A DNA stretch of 64,000 bases, from the NCBI GenBank assembly GCA_944325525.1, contig CALVAK010000002.1, positions 124,001 to 188,000 of the forward strand. The letters are read 5' to 3'. The DNA is from Candidatus Gastranaerophilales bacterium. Lineage in GTDB: Bacteria; Cyanobacteriota; Vampirovibrionia; Gastranaerophilales; Gastranaerophilaceae. Below, in pieces: positions 1 through 10,698 of this stretch (position 1 is its first letter; the number at the start of each line of letters is the position of its first letter). Below the pieces are notes generated by a model. The model was not told the DNA's origin. It did no database searches and saw only the letters and a program-made list of their open reading frames with translations. A program made the translations under genes and the position numbers.

Positions 1-603
1 GGATGTTGTATAATCTAAACCGAGTTTTTCCCCTGCTTTTGCAATGTTATCTATTATATAATAATAAAAAGCGGGACCGGAACCTGAAACACCTGTAATT
101 GCGTTAATATCTTTTTCTTCGCAAATAATAACCTTCCCAACTTTAGAAAATATTTCTTTGACTAAATTAATGTCTTCTTCAGATGCACATTTGTTTTTGC
201 ATATAGCACTCATGCCTGAACTTAAAAGAGCCGGCGTATTTGGCATAACTCTTATAATTTTTTTATCATTGCCGAGTATTTTTTCAATTTTTTCGAATGT
301 AACTCCAGCCGCTATCGATATAATTAACTGATTTTTATTTATATCGTCTTTTATTGAATTTAATACATCAGCAACTGCAAAAGGCTTTGTAGCAATTAGT
401 ATTATATCTTTATTTTTGATTATTTCTTTTGTATCTTGAGATACAGTTATATTAAATTCTTTTTTAACGCTACAGGCAGTATTTACATTTACTTCAGCTG
501 CATAAATTTCGTCAGATTTAAAGGTCTCAGAATTAATTAACCCTTTTATTATTGCCCCGGCCATTTTCCCTGCACCTATAAAAGCAATTTTTTTATTATT
601 CAT
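1..603 (-). CDS. proC: pyrroline-5-carboxylate reductase (3' end outside window)
   Basis: Reads leftward from an ATG at 601-603 and runs off the window edge after 201 codons, so the C-terminal part of a usual ~270-residue enzyme is missing. The N-terminus has the NAD(P)-binding GAGKM glycine motif of a Rossmann fold. Further in are MPNTP and VSGSGPA, both hallmarks of ProC, which reduces 1-pyrroline-5-carboxylate to proline in the cytosol. A GAGG ribosome binding site lies 7 nt before the ATG. It is transcribed divergently from the small protein at 782. Identification is secure; only the missing end is unknown. Confidence 0.95.
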   Translation of the reverse strand, partial: MNNKKIAFIGAGKMAGAIIKGLINSETFKSDEIYAAEVNVNTACSVKKEFNITVSQDTKEIIKNKDIILIATKPFAVADVLNSIKDDINKNQLIISIAAGVTFEKIEKILGNDKKIIRVMPNTPALLSSGMSAICKNKCASEEDINLVKEIFSKVGKVIICEEKDINAITGVSGSGPAFYYYIIDNIAKAGEKLGLDYTTS

Positions 604-702
604 AATAACCTCATTTCCTAAATATCTCAGCTAATTATCAAGATACAACATTATTGTATTAAGTCAATATTTTGAAGTATTAAATTATTAAATAAAATTG
701 TG

Positions 703-708
703 TATAAT
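703..708 (+). promoter_or_regulatory. -10 box for the small protein at 782
   Basis: A perfect TATAAT sits about 75 bases before the start chosen for the next gene. No good -35 hexamer is seen at 16-18 bp. If transcription starts near 715, the longer reading frame beginning at 698 cannot be the translated form, which supports the downstream TTG start. Confidence 0.45.
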
Positions 709-781
709 ATTTTTGCATTCATTGGTCAAATATAGCAATAAATTAGTCTCAATTGTTTTAATAATTCAGGAGGTAAGTTTG

Positions 782-1345
782 TTGGTCTCATTTTGTGGTT
801 TAAAAGAAAATATTGACTTAGGTCGCCACGTACTGCTTGATACTAGAAAAGCATATCCGTATGGATTTTTATCTAATTCAAGGTACTCAACATTCTCTGC
901 AAAAATGAATCCTAAAATTGAGGAAATACTGGGTGAAAAGATTCTTAAAATGAGAGATATTGTTGATTTTGAAAAAAGAAAAGGTCATGACAGTTACGAG
1001 GCTGTCAAGTATGCTGTAGCTAAAACCGGTGCTGCCAATTGTGGAGAGCAAGCAATACTTTTAAGCGACCAAATGAATAATCAAGGTATTGCAAATAAAA
1101 TTGTTTCTATGGAGATATACCGTAAGAATTCAAGTTTTCCGAATAAAGGTCACACTTTTTGTTTAATTGGACTTGATAAAAATGCAAAATTAAGTGATCC
1201 AAGCACCTGGGGAAAAGATGCAGTTGCTGTTGACTTATGGTCAAATTCTGTAGAACAGGCTCAAAAAGCACTGAGGAACTTTTTTAAAATGTTTGGATAT
1301 GATAAGAAGAAAAATGACGTAAAATTTTTCAGCGTCTTTATCTAA
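782..1345 (+). CDS. small protein with a possible Cys-His-Asp triad
   Basis: No family is recognised with confidence. The frame is open from an ATG at 698, but the AGGAGGT sequence at 769-775 is correctly spaced for TTG codons at 779 or 782, giving a protein of about 187 residues. Counted from 782, a NCGEQA motif places a cysteine at residue 87, GHTF a histidine at 124 and VDLW an aspartate at 151. This order and spacing resemble transglutaminase-like or papain-like enzymes, including bacterial effector proteases, but a catalytic role is inference. No signal peptide is seen with this start. The 3' end overlaps the convergent AsmA-like gene by 4 bases. Confidence 0.7.
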   Translation: MVSFCGLKENIDLGRHVLLDTRKAYPYGFLSNSRYSTFSAKMNPKIEEILGEKILKMRDIVDFEKRKGHDSYEAVKYAVAKTGAANCGEQAILLSDQMNNQGIANKIVSMEIYRKNSSFPNKGHTFCLIGLDKNAKLSDPSTWGKDAVAVDLWSNSVEQAQKALRNFFKMFGYDKKKNDVKFFSVFI

Positions 1346-3984
1346 TCATCCTTTATGCTTTTTAATTCAACTTTTAAGTCTTTTTTATTTAAGTCACCTG
1401 TTAATTTCACTTTGAAAGCTTCAGTTTCTTCTTCAGTTGCTTCTATTGAAGGAATTAATCTTATTTTATTTTTATATGATTCAACCATATCTTCTGGTTT
1501 AAAAACAATCTTCATTATCACAGAAAGCGGAATAAACAATATTTTAACCTTTCTTTGTTGGGTTTTATTATATTTACCCCATAATTGTAAATTACCGTTT
1601 TCTTTTTTTATATCGTAGTCCCCTTCTATAAACATTGAAAGATATTTCTGTTTTGAATATATTTCAACATCATTGAGCTTATAATTAATAATATTAAAAC
1701 AACCATTTATATCAGACATTAAAGCTTTAGATTTTGATATATCAATATTTATAATGTCTGATATACGTATTTTTAACGGTTTTTTACTTTTTTTTGACCC
1801 TTTTATTATAAATTCCGTACTTCCTAATTTTGGCAAATAACCATTTTTAATTGAAAAACTTGCTTTAGCTTTTATATAGTTTAAATTATCCCTGGTTTCT
1901 GCTTTTAAAGTAGCATTAGCTTTACCCTGAATTTGTCCCGGTAAATTAAAAATCATATATGCAACTGAATTAGAATCAATATCCGAAGCTCTAAAATCTA
2001 TAACTGATGAGTGATTTCTTATATTATATATACCATTTGCCTGCAATATTCCTTTCGCAAAAAATACTTCAGGGATGCTAAAGGTAACTATATTATTTTT
2101 TAAATTGCCAATGATTTCTATATTTTCAATTAAAATCTTATTTCTTGTTAACTTATTTACTTTTATTCTTCCATTTTTTACTGTGAAGTCAATCTGTTTT
2201 ACAGTTTTTGGAATTTTTATTTTCGATTTTGTACCGGATTTTTTTATTTCACATCCTTTTCTTATTTCATATTTATCCAGAAATAAATTTATGTCGTTTA
2301 TAACAACTTTTTCTTCAAAACGATTTTCCATATTTATACTGCTCGAAAAGTCAGAATCTAAGTATGTGCCGTATGCATTAATATTAAAATCTTTATCATC
2401 AGCCTTTATAGATGCATTTTCAACGTAAAAATCTTTATATTTTGTACCATTTATATTAAATTTTCCTGTTAGAAGATTTTTGTTGAAATCATATTTTAAA
2501 TCACCTGTAAATAATCCACCATCTAATTTTTCGCCAAATGACCCTGTAACAGACACCGGAGCTTCATATTCTGTTTTACAGGTAATATATTGAGGAAGCA
2601 TTTTGCCTTGTTTTTTTTCAAAAAGTCCTTCTCCAGATAGTATAGTTGAAATCTTTGTTCCTTCTTGAAATGCGTAATTATATTCTGTTATATATAATTT
2701 GTCGCCTTCTTTTTTTGTTCTTACAAATACTCTTCTTACTTTATCTGTCATATCAAGACTGGCATTTTTAAAATATAAATTTGAGTCTTCTCTCAATTTA
2801 ATAATATATGTTATTTGAGGAATTGAATTTTTAATATAGTATCTTACATTTGCATTTGCACCGCCGGTAATATGAAAATCCGGCAGATATTTTTGTACAA
2901 AGTCATCAGTTAAAAGTGAATGTACTCTTCCGGAAATAATTCTTTCTTTTTTACTGTAACCGGACATATTAAAATCAGTATAAACTCTTTCTTCACCAAT
3001 TTTTCCGTGAGCTTCCGCTCTGATTTTATTACTAAAAAAATAAACATAAAAAGGTTCAAACTTTACAGGAATTTTAAATTTTTCAATATCTGCACTTAAA
3101 CCTGCTACCCTGCATTTTCCAAAAATTCCATTATTTTTTATTTCAATGTTTATATCTGTTTTTCCGGAAAAATTCGTGAAGTTTTCAAGGAAAATCCTTT
3201 TTTTACTCTTTTTTTTCATAAAATACAGAACAGAATTTTCAATATCAAAAACCGGTACATTAGAACCTAATATTTTAAGATTAAACTTTTTATTCTTAAT
3301 ATTATAACTACCTTTAATATTTAAAGGTGACTTATCAAACAGAATATTTAAATTTTCAGTTTTTATTTCATCTTTATTTACAAAAATACCATTATTATTT
3401 TCAATTTTTACCTTGTTTTTTGCTAGTGAAGAAAATAATTCGGAATTAAAAGTTATTACTCTGTTCTCGAAATTATCAGAACAAACTGTAGTTTTCAGAT
3501 TGTTTATAAATACCTTTGTAGTATTATTATCTTCATTTAAAATTATTTCACCATTTTTTATATATAGGTCAGGAAGATAGTCTATATTAAACTGTGTTTT
3601 TCTTTTTTTCTTATTATTAATAATTTTTTTTACACTGAGGGGTTGTGCATACATATAGTCAATACTGAGAAATTTTATTTTTTTATTTAATAAACAAATT
3701 GAAGATTCAATATTTTTACCCGTTAATATATTTTTTTTATTGAGATTTAAGCTCAATTCTCCTATATATATTTTGAGAGTTAAATCCGGATATGAATTAA
3801 TATATAGATTATTTATTTCTGTCTTTATTCCACTTTTTTTATATATCATCTCGGATATAACAGAAATTGTTTTATTATAAGTCATTATTTTAGGCAAAAT
3901 AAACAGAAATGATAAATATAGGAATGTAAATAAAACAAAAAATAATATAGATATAATTATTAAAAGTCTAAATATTTTTTTCAT
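1342..3984 (-). CDS. AsmA/TamB-like large membrane-anchored protein
   Basis: An 880-residue protein with one N-terminal membrane segment (about residues 5-33, rich in Ile/Leu/Phe) followed by a long periplasmic-type body of short beta-rich stretches with many Asn, Ile and Lys. This build, and phrases such as LNIKGSYNIKNKKFNLKI, are typical of the AsmA/DUF3971/TamB group, long beta-groove proteins that help move lipids or assemble the outer envelope. Assignment is by architecture rather than by a single motif. The start has no ribosome binding site; a TATACT box lies exactly 6 nt before the ATG, suggesting a leaderless mRNA. Confidence 0.7.
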   Translation of the reverse strand: MKKIFRLLIIISILFFVLFTFLYLSFLFILPKIMTYNKTISVISEMIYKKSGIKTEINNLYINSYPDLTLKIYIGELSLNLNKKNILTGKNIESSICLLNKKIKFLSIDYMYAQPLSVKKIINNKKKRKTQFNIDYLPDLYIKNGEIILNEDNNTTKVFINNLKTTVCSDNFENRVITFNSELFSSLAKNKVKIENNNGIFVNKDEIKTENLNILFDKSPLNIKGSYNIKNKKFNLKILGSNVPVFDIENSVLYFMKKKSKKRIFLENFTNFSGKTDINIEIKNNGIFGKCRVAGLSADIEKFKIPVKFEPFYVYFFSNKIRAEAHGKIGEERVYTDFNMSGYSKKERIISGRVHSLLTDDFVQKYLPDFHITGGANANVRYYIKNSIPQITYIIKLREDSNLYFKNASLDMTDKVRRVFVRTKKEGDKLYITEYNYAFQEGTKISTILSGEGLFEKKQGKMLPQYITCKTEYEAPVSVTGSFGEKLDGGLFTGDLKYDFNKNLLTGKFNINGTKYKDFYVENASIKADDKDFNINAYGTYLDSDFSSSINMENRFEEKVVINDINLFLDKYEIRKGCEIKKSGTKSKIKIPKTVKQIDFTVKNGRIKVNKLTRNKILIENIEIIGNLKNNIVTFSIPEVFFAKGILQANGIYNIRNHSSVIDFRASDIDSNSVAYMIFNLPGQIQGKANATLKAETRDNLNYIKAKASFSIKNGYLPKLGSTEFIIKGSKKSKKPLKIRISDIINIDISKSKALMSDINGCFNIINYKLNDVEIYSKQKYLSMFIEGDYDIKKENGNLQLWGKYNKTQQRKVKILFIPLSVIMKIVFKPEDMVESYKNKIRLIPSIEATEEETEAFKVKLTGDLNKKDLKVELKSIKDD

Positions 3985-3990
3985 AATTAA

Positions 3991-3996
3991 AGTATA
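3991..3996 (-). promoter_or_regulatory. -10 box 6 nt before ATG (AsmA-like gene)
   Basis: On the minus strand the order is TATACT, TTAATT, ATG. Transcription starting 7 nt after the hexamer would begin on the A of the ATG. No Shine-Dalgarno sequence is present. The -35 region is weak. Confidence 0.5.
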
Positions 3997-4039
3997 TAAT
4001 AATTGATTTATCTTTTCTTAATATGTTAAGTCATTTATA

Positions 4040-4915
4040 TTAACTTTTAACAAAAGTTTCTCCGGTTATTATTAAACATGAGCCTATAATCATAATTACA
4101 CTTCCTATTAATTTTGAAAGAATATTTTTTTCATGGAAAAATTTATAGCCGAATAAAACTGAAACTATAGATGATAGTTGAAAAAGGCTTAATGCATAAG
4201 CGACATTAATTTTTTCAAATACATAATTTGTTGAAAATTGCATTATCCCTAAGCAAACAGATATAATAAAAATTTTATCAATCGATTTTATAGAAGGTAG
4301 GACAATTGTTTTTTTTAAAAGAAAAAGTAAAATAAAAGACCATAAAAACCCGGTAAAACACCAATATATAAAACATACTTCAGGAGAAGATAGTATTATT
4401 ACCTTCTTTAACAATACGGCTTCAATTGCTGTAAAAGTCATTGCAAGTATTCTAAATTGAATGTCTTTTCTTTTTATTATTGAAATTTTTTGATTATCAT
4501 CTCCTTTAAAAAAGAACCAGCTGCCATAGGCTATAAGTATTATTCCTATAAAACCTGAAAACGATGGAATTTCTTTTAGAAAAATCATTGCAATGAGTAA
4601 ACTAATAATACTTTTATATGAATTAATAGGCCCTATTACTGATAACTCGCCAATATTAACTGCCTTTATCATACAAATCATACCAAGTGTACATAAAAAT
4701 CCACAGGTTATAACAAGAAAAATAAAAGTTAAAGATATATCGTATTTAAAAATTTCATTAATTCTGAATAAACAAAAAATACTTAAAAAAGCGTACGTAA
4801 AAATATTGATAACAATTGAAGAATAATTAAGTGAAAGACTTTTTTGAAGTGCATTTGCGGCGGGATTTGAAATTATTCTAAGGAATATGAAAAAAATTAA
4901 TAAAATATTATCCAT
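4040..4915 (-). CDS. EamA/DMT-family transporter
   Basis: A 291-residue integral membrane protein with about ten hydrophobic segments in two similar halves, the layout of the drug/metabolite transporter (EamA) superfamily. The first half carries the family-like stretch GPINSYKSIISLLIAMIFLKE, and the end of the second half has FFHEKNILSKLIGSVIMIIG. Such proteins export or import small metabolites; the substrate cannot be read from sequence. It lies 39 nt downstream of the radical SAM gene in the same direction and may be co-transcribed with it and the decarboxylase. Confidence 0.85.
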   Translation of the reverse strand: MDNILLIFFIFLRIISNPAANALQKSLSLNYSSIVINIFTYAFLSIFCLFRINEIFKYDISLTFIFLVITCGFLCTLGMICMIKAVNIGELSVIGPINSYKSIISLLIAMIFLKEIPSFSGFIGIILIAYGSWFFFKGDDNQKISIIKRKDIQFRILAMTFTAIEAVLLKKVIILSSPEVCFIYWCFTGFLWSFILLFLLKKTIVLPSIKSIDKIFIISVCLGIMQFSTNYVFEKINVAYALSLFQLSSIVSVLFGYKFFHEKNILSKLIGSVIMIIGSCLIITGETFVKS

Positions 4916-4954
4916 GTCAAAATAATTATATAATTAAAAAAGTAATAGAAAAAT

Positions 4955-5947
4955 TTATTCAGCACACTTATTTAATATTTCCTCGACCTGTGAATATGTT
5001 TGTATATTAAGATTCCTTAGGAGAGCTATTTCATTAAACTTTTTGTATAAATTAAAATAATATGCAGGAACTTTTTTATCAGATGTAAATTTATATTTTT
5101 CATAATCTATATCAAGTCTGACATTTTCAATACCGAGATTTGATGCAAGATTTAAAAATTTTTCTATTTCATTAACATTATCATTACAATTATCTACAAT
5201 TATATATTTTAAAGTAATCATCTTCTTTGCATTTTCACTGGTTGCAATATATGACTTAATATTGTTAACAACATTATTAAAACAGTCAACACGCTTTATT
5301 TTTAAATATGTCTCATCACAGCCGCTGTCAAGAGAAATGAGAAGTCTGCATTTGTTATTTATAAAAGCATTTTCAATAGATTTACTGTATTTAATACCGG
5401 AAGTTAAAATTTCAATCTGACTGTTGAGATAAGATAAAAGAAGGCTTAAAAGGTCTTCAAATTCCATAGATATTGTAATTTCACCGCCGCTCATATATAT
5501 AAGTGCGTTTGGAGAAAGAATTTTTTTTTCAATTAAAGAAGAAACTAAAGGTATAACTTCATACCTGTATCCCCTTTTTATATATGAATATGTGCAGTAA
5601 GTACATTTTGCATTACAAGACATATAATTATGGAAATATACTCTATCAATCTGATTTTTAAATTCAGTCGGCTTTTTATCCGTCATAAAATGAGAAATAT
5701 CACAACAACCTTTACATGTATCAGGTATTAAATCTTTACGGAAAATTGAAGAATTATCTTTTATTATTTTTTGTCTTTGTTTATAAATATAATCCCAATC
5801 TATTGATTCACCTTTATAGTCTTTATAAAAAACAGGACCGGGAATGTTCGTACAGCAAGCTCTTATTTCGTCATAAAAAAAATGCAGAGAATGCTTCATA
5901 TATGGACAGTCAATATATTGCCGTTTTTTAAATATGTTTAGAAACAC
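4955..5947 (-). CDS. radical SAM protein with N-terminal SPASM-like cysteine region
   Basis: A 330-residue protein. The radical SAM signature CNAKCTYC supplies C111, C115 and C118 for the SAM-binding [4Fe-4S] cluster, followed by a GGE motif (MSGGEITIS). Before the core lies a cysteine region with C14, the pair C31-C32, a Trp at 51 and C78/C81/C82. Its spacing recalls a SPASM auxiliary-cluster domain, which in known proteins usually follows the core. A paralogue of the same build lies at 39300-40289. It starts 9 nt after the decarboxylase stop, so the two are probably one transcript. Substrate unknown; peptide or small-molecule modification are both possible. Confidence 0.85.
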   Translation of the reverse strand: MFLNIFKKRQYIDCPYMKHSLHFFYDEIRACCTNIPGPVFYKDYKGESIDWDYIYKQRQKIIKDNSSIFRKDLIPDTCKGCCDISHFMTDKKPTEFKNQIDRVYFHNYMSCNAKCTYCTYSYIKRGYRYEVIPLVSSLIEKKILSPNALIYMSGGEITISMEFEDLLSLLLSYLNSQIEILTSGIKYSKSIENAFINNKCRLLISLDSGCDETYLKIKRVDCFNNVVNNIKSYIATSENAKKMITLKYIIVDNCNDNVNEIEKFLNLASNLGIENVRLDIDYEKYKFTSDKKVPAYYFNLYKKFNEIALLRNLNIQTYSQVEEILNKCAE

Positions 5948-5956
5948 AAATCCTCC

Positions 5957-7324
5957 TTACGACAACACTTTTATTTTCTGCCTGTCAGATAAATAATAAA
6001 TATGTTCTTTTTTAATAACTTCACCCGGCAATAAAACAGGAACACCCGGAGGATAATCACAGATTACTTCCATACAAACTCTTGATAATGCATATTTTAG
6101 TTCAATTTCTTTATATGGTTTACCCCATATTAATGAAGGTATATATCTAACACGTGGTTCGGTCGGGATATATGAATTATAGTCAGGACTGTTCTGGGAG
6201 ATTTTTATATTTTTCGAACACAAATCAAACAACGCCTTTTCAAGTTTTTTCAGCTTAACTTTTGTTGTTCCAAGCCCTGCAAGGAACAATACCGATTTTT
6301 CATTTGCAAGTTCATCTTCAATACCATATTGTTCAAACAAAATATCTGAAAGTTCAAAACCTGTCATATTTGTAACTTTGACCAGGATTTTAGAAATATC
6401 ATTATTATAAGAATATACTTCCAAGTTAGGTATTGCTTTTAAATTTCTTAGCATTCTGTTTATATTTTTTATAACATCAAAGAGATAAAATTTCCCTTTC
6501 TGGGATGAAAGATATTTTATAGTACTTTCAATATTCACAAGAATAGGATAAGAGGGAGAAGTAGTTGTAATAAGGTTTAACGAATTCTGAACATCTTTTG
6601 GTGCAATATCAGAGTCCCTATTTATGTGCAAAAGAGCAGAAGGATTAAGTGCACCAGCAGTTTTATGCAAAGATTGCACTACTATATCAGCCCCTTGAAT
6701 TAATGCGGGAGTGCCAAGAGATTTATGAAAGTTCCATAATGAACCATGAGCTTCATCTACAATTAGTTTTACATTGTATTTTTTGCAAACGGATGAAATT
6801 CTGTATATATCAGACATAACACCTTCATAAGTTGGATTAGTCATTATAAAAGCCTTGATATCTCTATTTCGACTAAGCATTTCTTCAAGATAATCAAGAT
6901 TAATTGTTTCAAAAATTGCCCAGTCACTATTGTATTTAGGCATTATCCATACAGGTATTGCACCAGTTAGAACAAGACCATTATAGACAGATTTATGGCA
7001 ATTTCGTGCAATTAATACTTTATCACCTCTTTTTAAAACAGAATACATAGCTGCAATAATACCTGAAGTTGAACCATTTACAAGGAAAAAAGTTGCTTTA
7101 GAATCATAAACTTTTGCAGCAAAATCCTGTGCAGATTTTATAACTCCTTTTGGATTAGCTAAATTATCAAATCCTTCAATCTCAGAAAAGTCACATGTAA
7201 AGATTTTTTTACCTAGAAGTTTTAATGAATCAGGTGCAACAAAACAGCCTTGACCGTGCGAAGGCGTTGTATAAAGTTCTCTTTTATGCTTTTTAAATTT
7301 TTCAATACAATTAATTATAGACAT
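5957..7324 (-). CDS. Orn/Lys/Arg-type PLP decarboxylase
   Basis: A 455-residue fold-type I PLP enzyme of the Orn/Lys/Arg decarboxylase group. Diagnostic stretches are TTPSHGQG near the N-terminus, NGSTSG for the PLP phosphate, VDEAHG with the PLP-binding Asp and SLHKTAGAL with the Schiff-base lysine. It lacks the N-terminal wing domain of the large E. coli enzymes and has the compact size of YaaO-like and cyanobacterial forms. It would decarboxylate arginine, lysine or ornithine to a polyamine precursor; which one cannot be said. It heads the run with the radical SAM and EamA genes. Confidence 0.88.
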   Translation of the reverse strand: MSIINCIEKFKKHKRELYTTPSHGQGCFVAPDSLKLLGKKIFTCDFSEIEGFDNLANPKGVIKSAQDFAAKVYDSKATFFLVNGSTSGIIAAMYSVLKRGDKVLIARNCHKSVYNGLVLTGAIPVWIMPKYNSDWAIFETINLDYLEEMLSRNRDIKAFIMTNPTYEGVMSDIYRISSVCKKYNVKLIVDEAHGSLWNFHKSLGTPALIQGADIVVQSLHKTAGALNPSALLHINRDSDIAPKDVQNSLNLITTTSPSYPILVNIESTIKYLSSQKGKFYLFDVIKNINRMLRNLKAIPNLEVYSYNNDISKILVKVTNMTGFELSDILFEQYGIEDELANEKSVLFLAGLGTTKVKLKKLEKALFDLCSKNIKISQNSPDYNSYIPTEPRVRYIPSLIWGKPYKEIELKYALSRVCMEVICDYPPGVPVLLPGEVIKKEHIYYLSDRQKIKVLS

Positions 7325-7382
7325 TGCAATTTTTATTATAAAATGAAATACTATATGTTAACAATTTTATTAAATTATATAA

Positions 7383-9943
<2,561 letters not shown>

Positions 9944-9945
9944 CA

Positions 9946-10689
9946 ATGAAAAAATTATTATTTTGCTTAGCAATAGTATTTTGTATTCTATTTGTAAATC
10001 AATATTCTTTTGCAGCAACAATGTCAGGAATAAAAAAAGATGCAGGCTATATATCTTTAAATGCTTCAAAAACAGTAGAAATTGAACCAAATCTTGCAAA
10101 AGTAACTTTTGCTATAGAAAATACCGCACCTGATGCACAGAAGGCAACTTCAGAAAATAATGAGATTTCAACAAAAATTATTACTGCACTTAAATCAGTA
10201 ACTTCTCCTGATACTGATGTTATTAAAACTAATAATTTTTCAGTTGTACCTGTATACTCTTCAACAAAAGACGGAAAACGTGTTATAAAAAATTATACAG
10301 CTGTAAACTCAATTACAGTTGAAACCAAAAATGTAAAGAAAATTGCTTCTTTTATTGATGTTGCAATTGCAAACGGTGCTAACAGGACACAGGGGTTATA
10401 TTATTCTTATGAAAGTGATAAGTCTGTATGTAATGAAATATATCCTAAATTATTATCTGATTTAAAAGTTCAAGCAGATAATATAGCAAAATCTATAGGA
10501 ACTTCTGTTGACGGAATTAAATATATTAATGCATCATGTTCAACAGAAAGTCAGGTTTCTAATGGAAGATTTTATTCATCAAAAGCTCTTAATTCAGATG
10601 CGGCATCTGAAGAAGCTTTATCAACTCCTGTTGAACCAGGAAAAGTTAAAGTAAGAGTTTATGTTAATGCAGATTTCTATGTAAAATAG
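9946..10689 (+). CDS. secreted SIMPL-domain (DUF541) protein
   Basis: A 247-residue protein with a cleavable signal peptide (lysines, hydrophobic core, then SFAAT near residue 24). The mature part matches the SIMPL/DUF541 family (BP26/OMP28-like): the sequence ISLNASKTVEIEPNLAKVTF opens the domain and KVRVYVNADFYV closes it. These are periplasmic or outer-membrane-associated proteins, some forming ring oligomers; the exact role is uncertain. It sits between an unknown membrane protein and the hisC fusion. Confidence 0.85.
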   Translation: MKKLLFCLAIVFCILFVNQYSFAATMSGIKKDAGYISLNASKTVEIEPNLAKVTFAIENTAPDAQKATSENNEISTKIITALKSVTSPDTDVIKTNNFSVVPVYSSTKDGKRVIKNYTAVNSITVETKNVKKIASFIDVAIANGANRTQGLYYSYESDKSVCNEIYPKLLSDLKVQADNIAKSIGTSVDGIKYINASCSTESQVSNGRFYSSKALNSDAASEEALSTPVEPGKVKVRVYVNADFYVK

Positions 10690-10698
10690 GTGATATAT

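Noticed and set aside
2075..2428. Open frame of 117 codons on the plus strand inside the AsmA-like gene
   Set aside because: It lies wholly opposite a gene with clear family features, is Phe/Ile-rich from AT bias and has no ribosome binding site.
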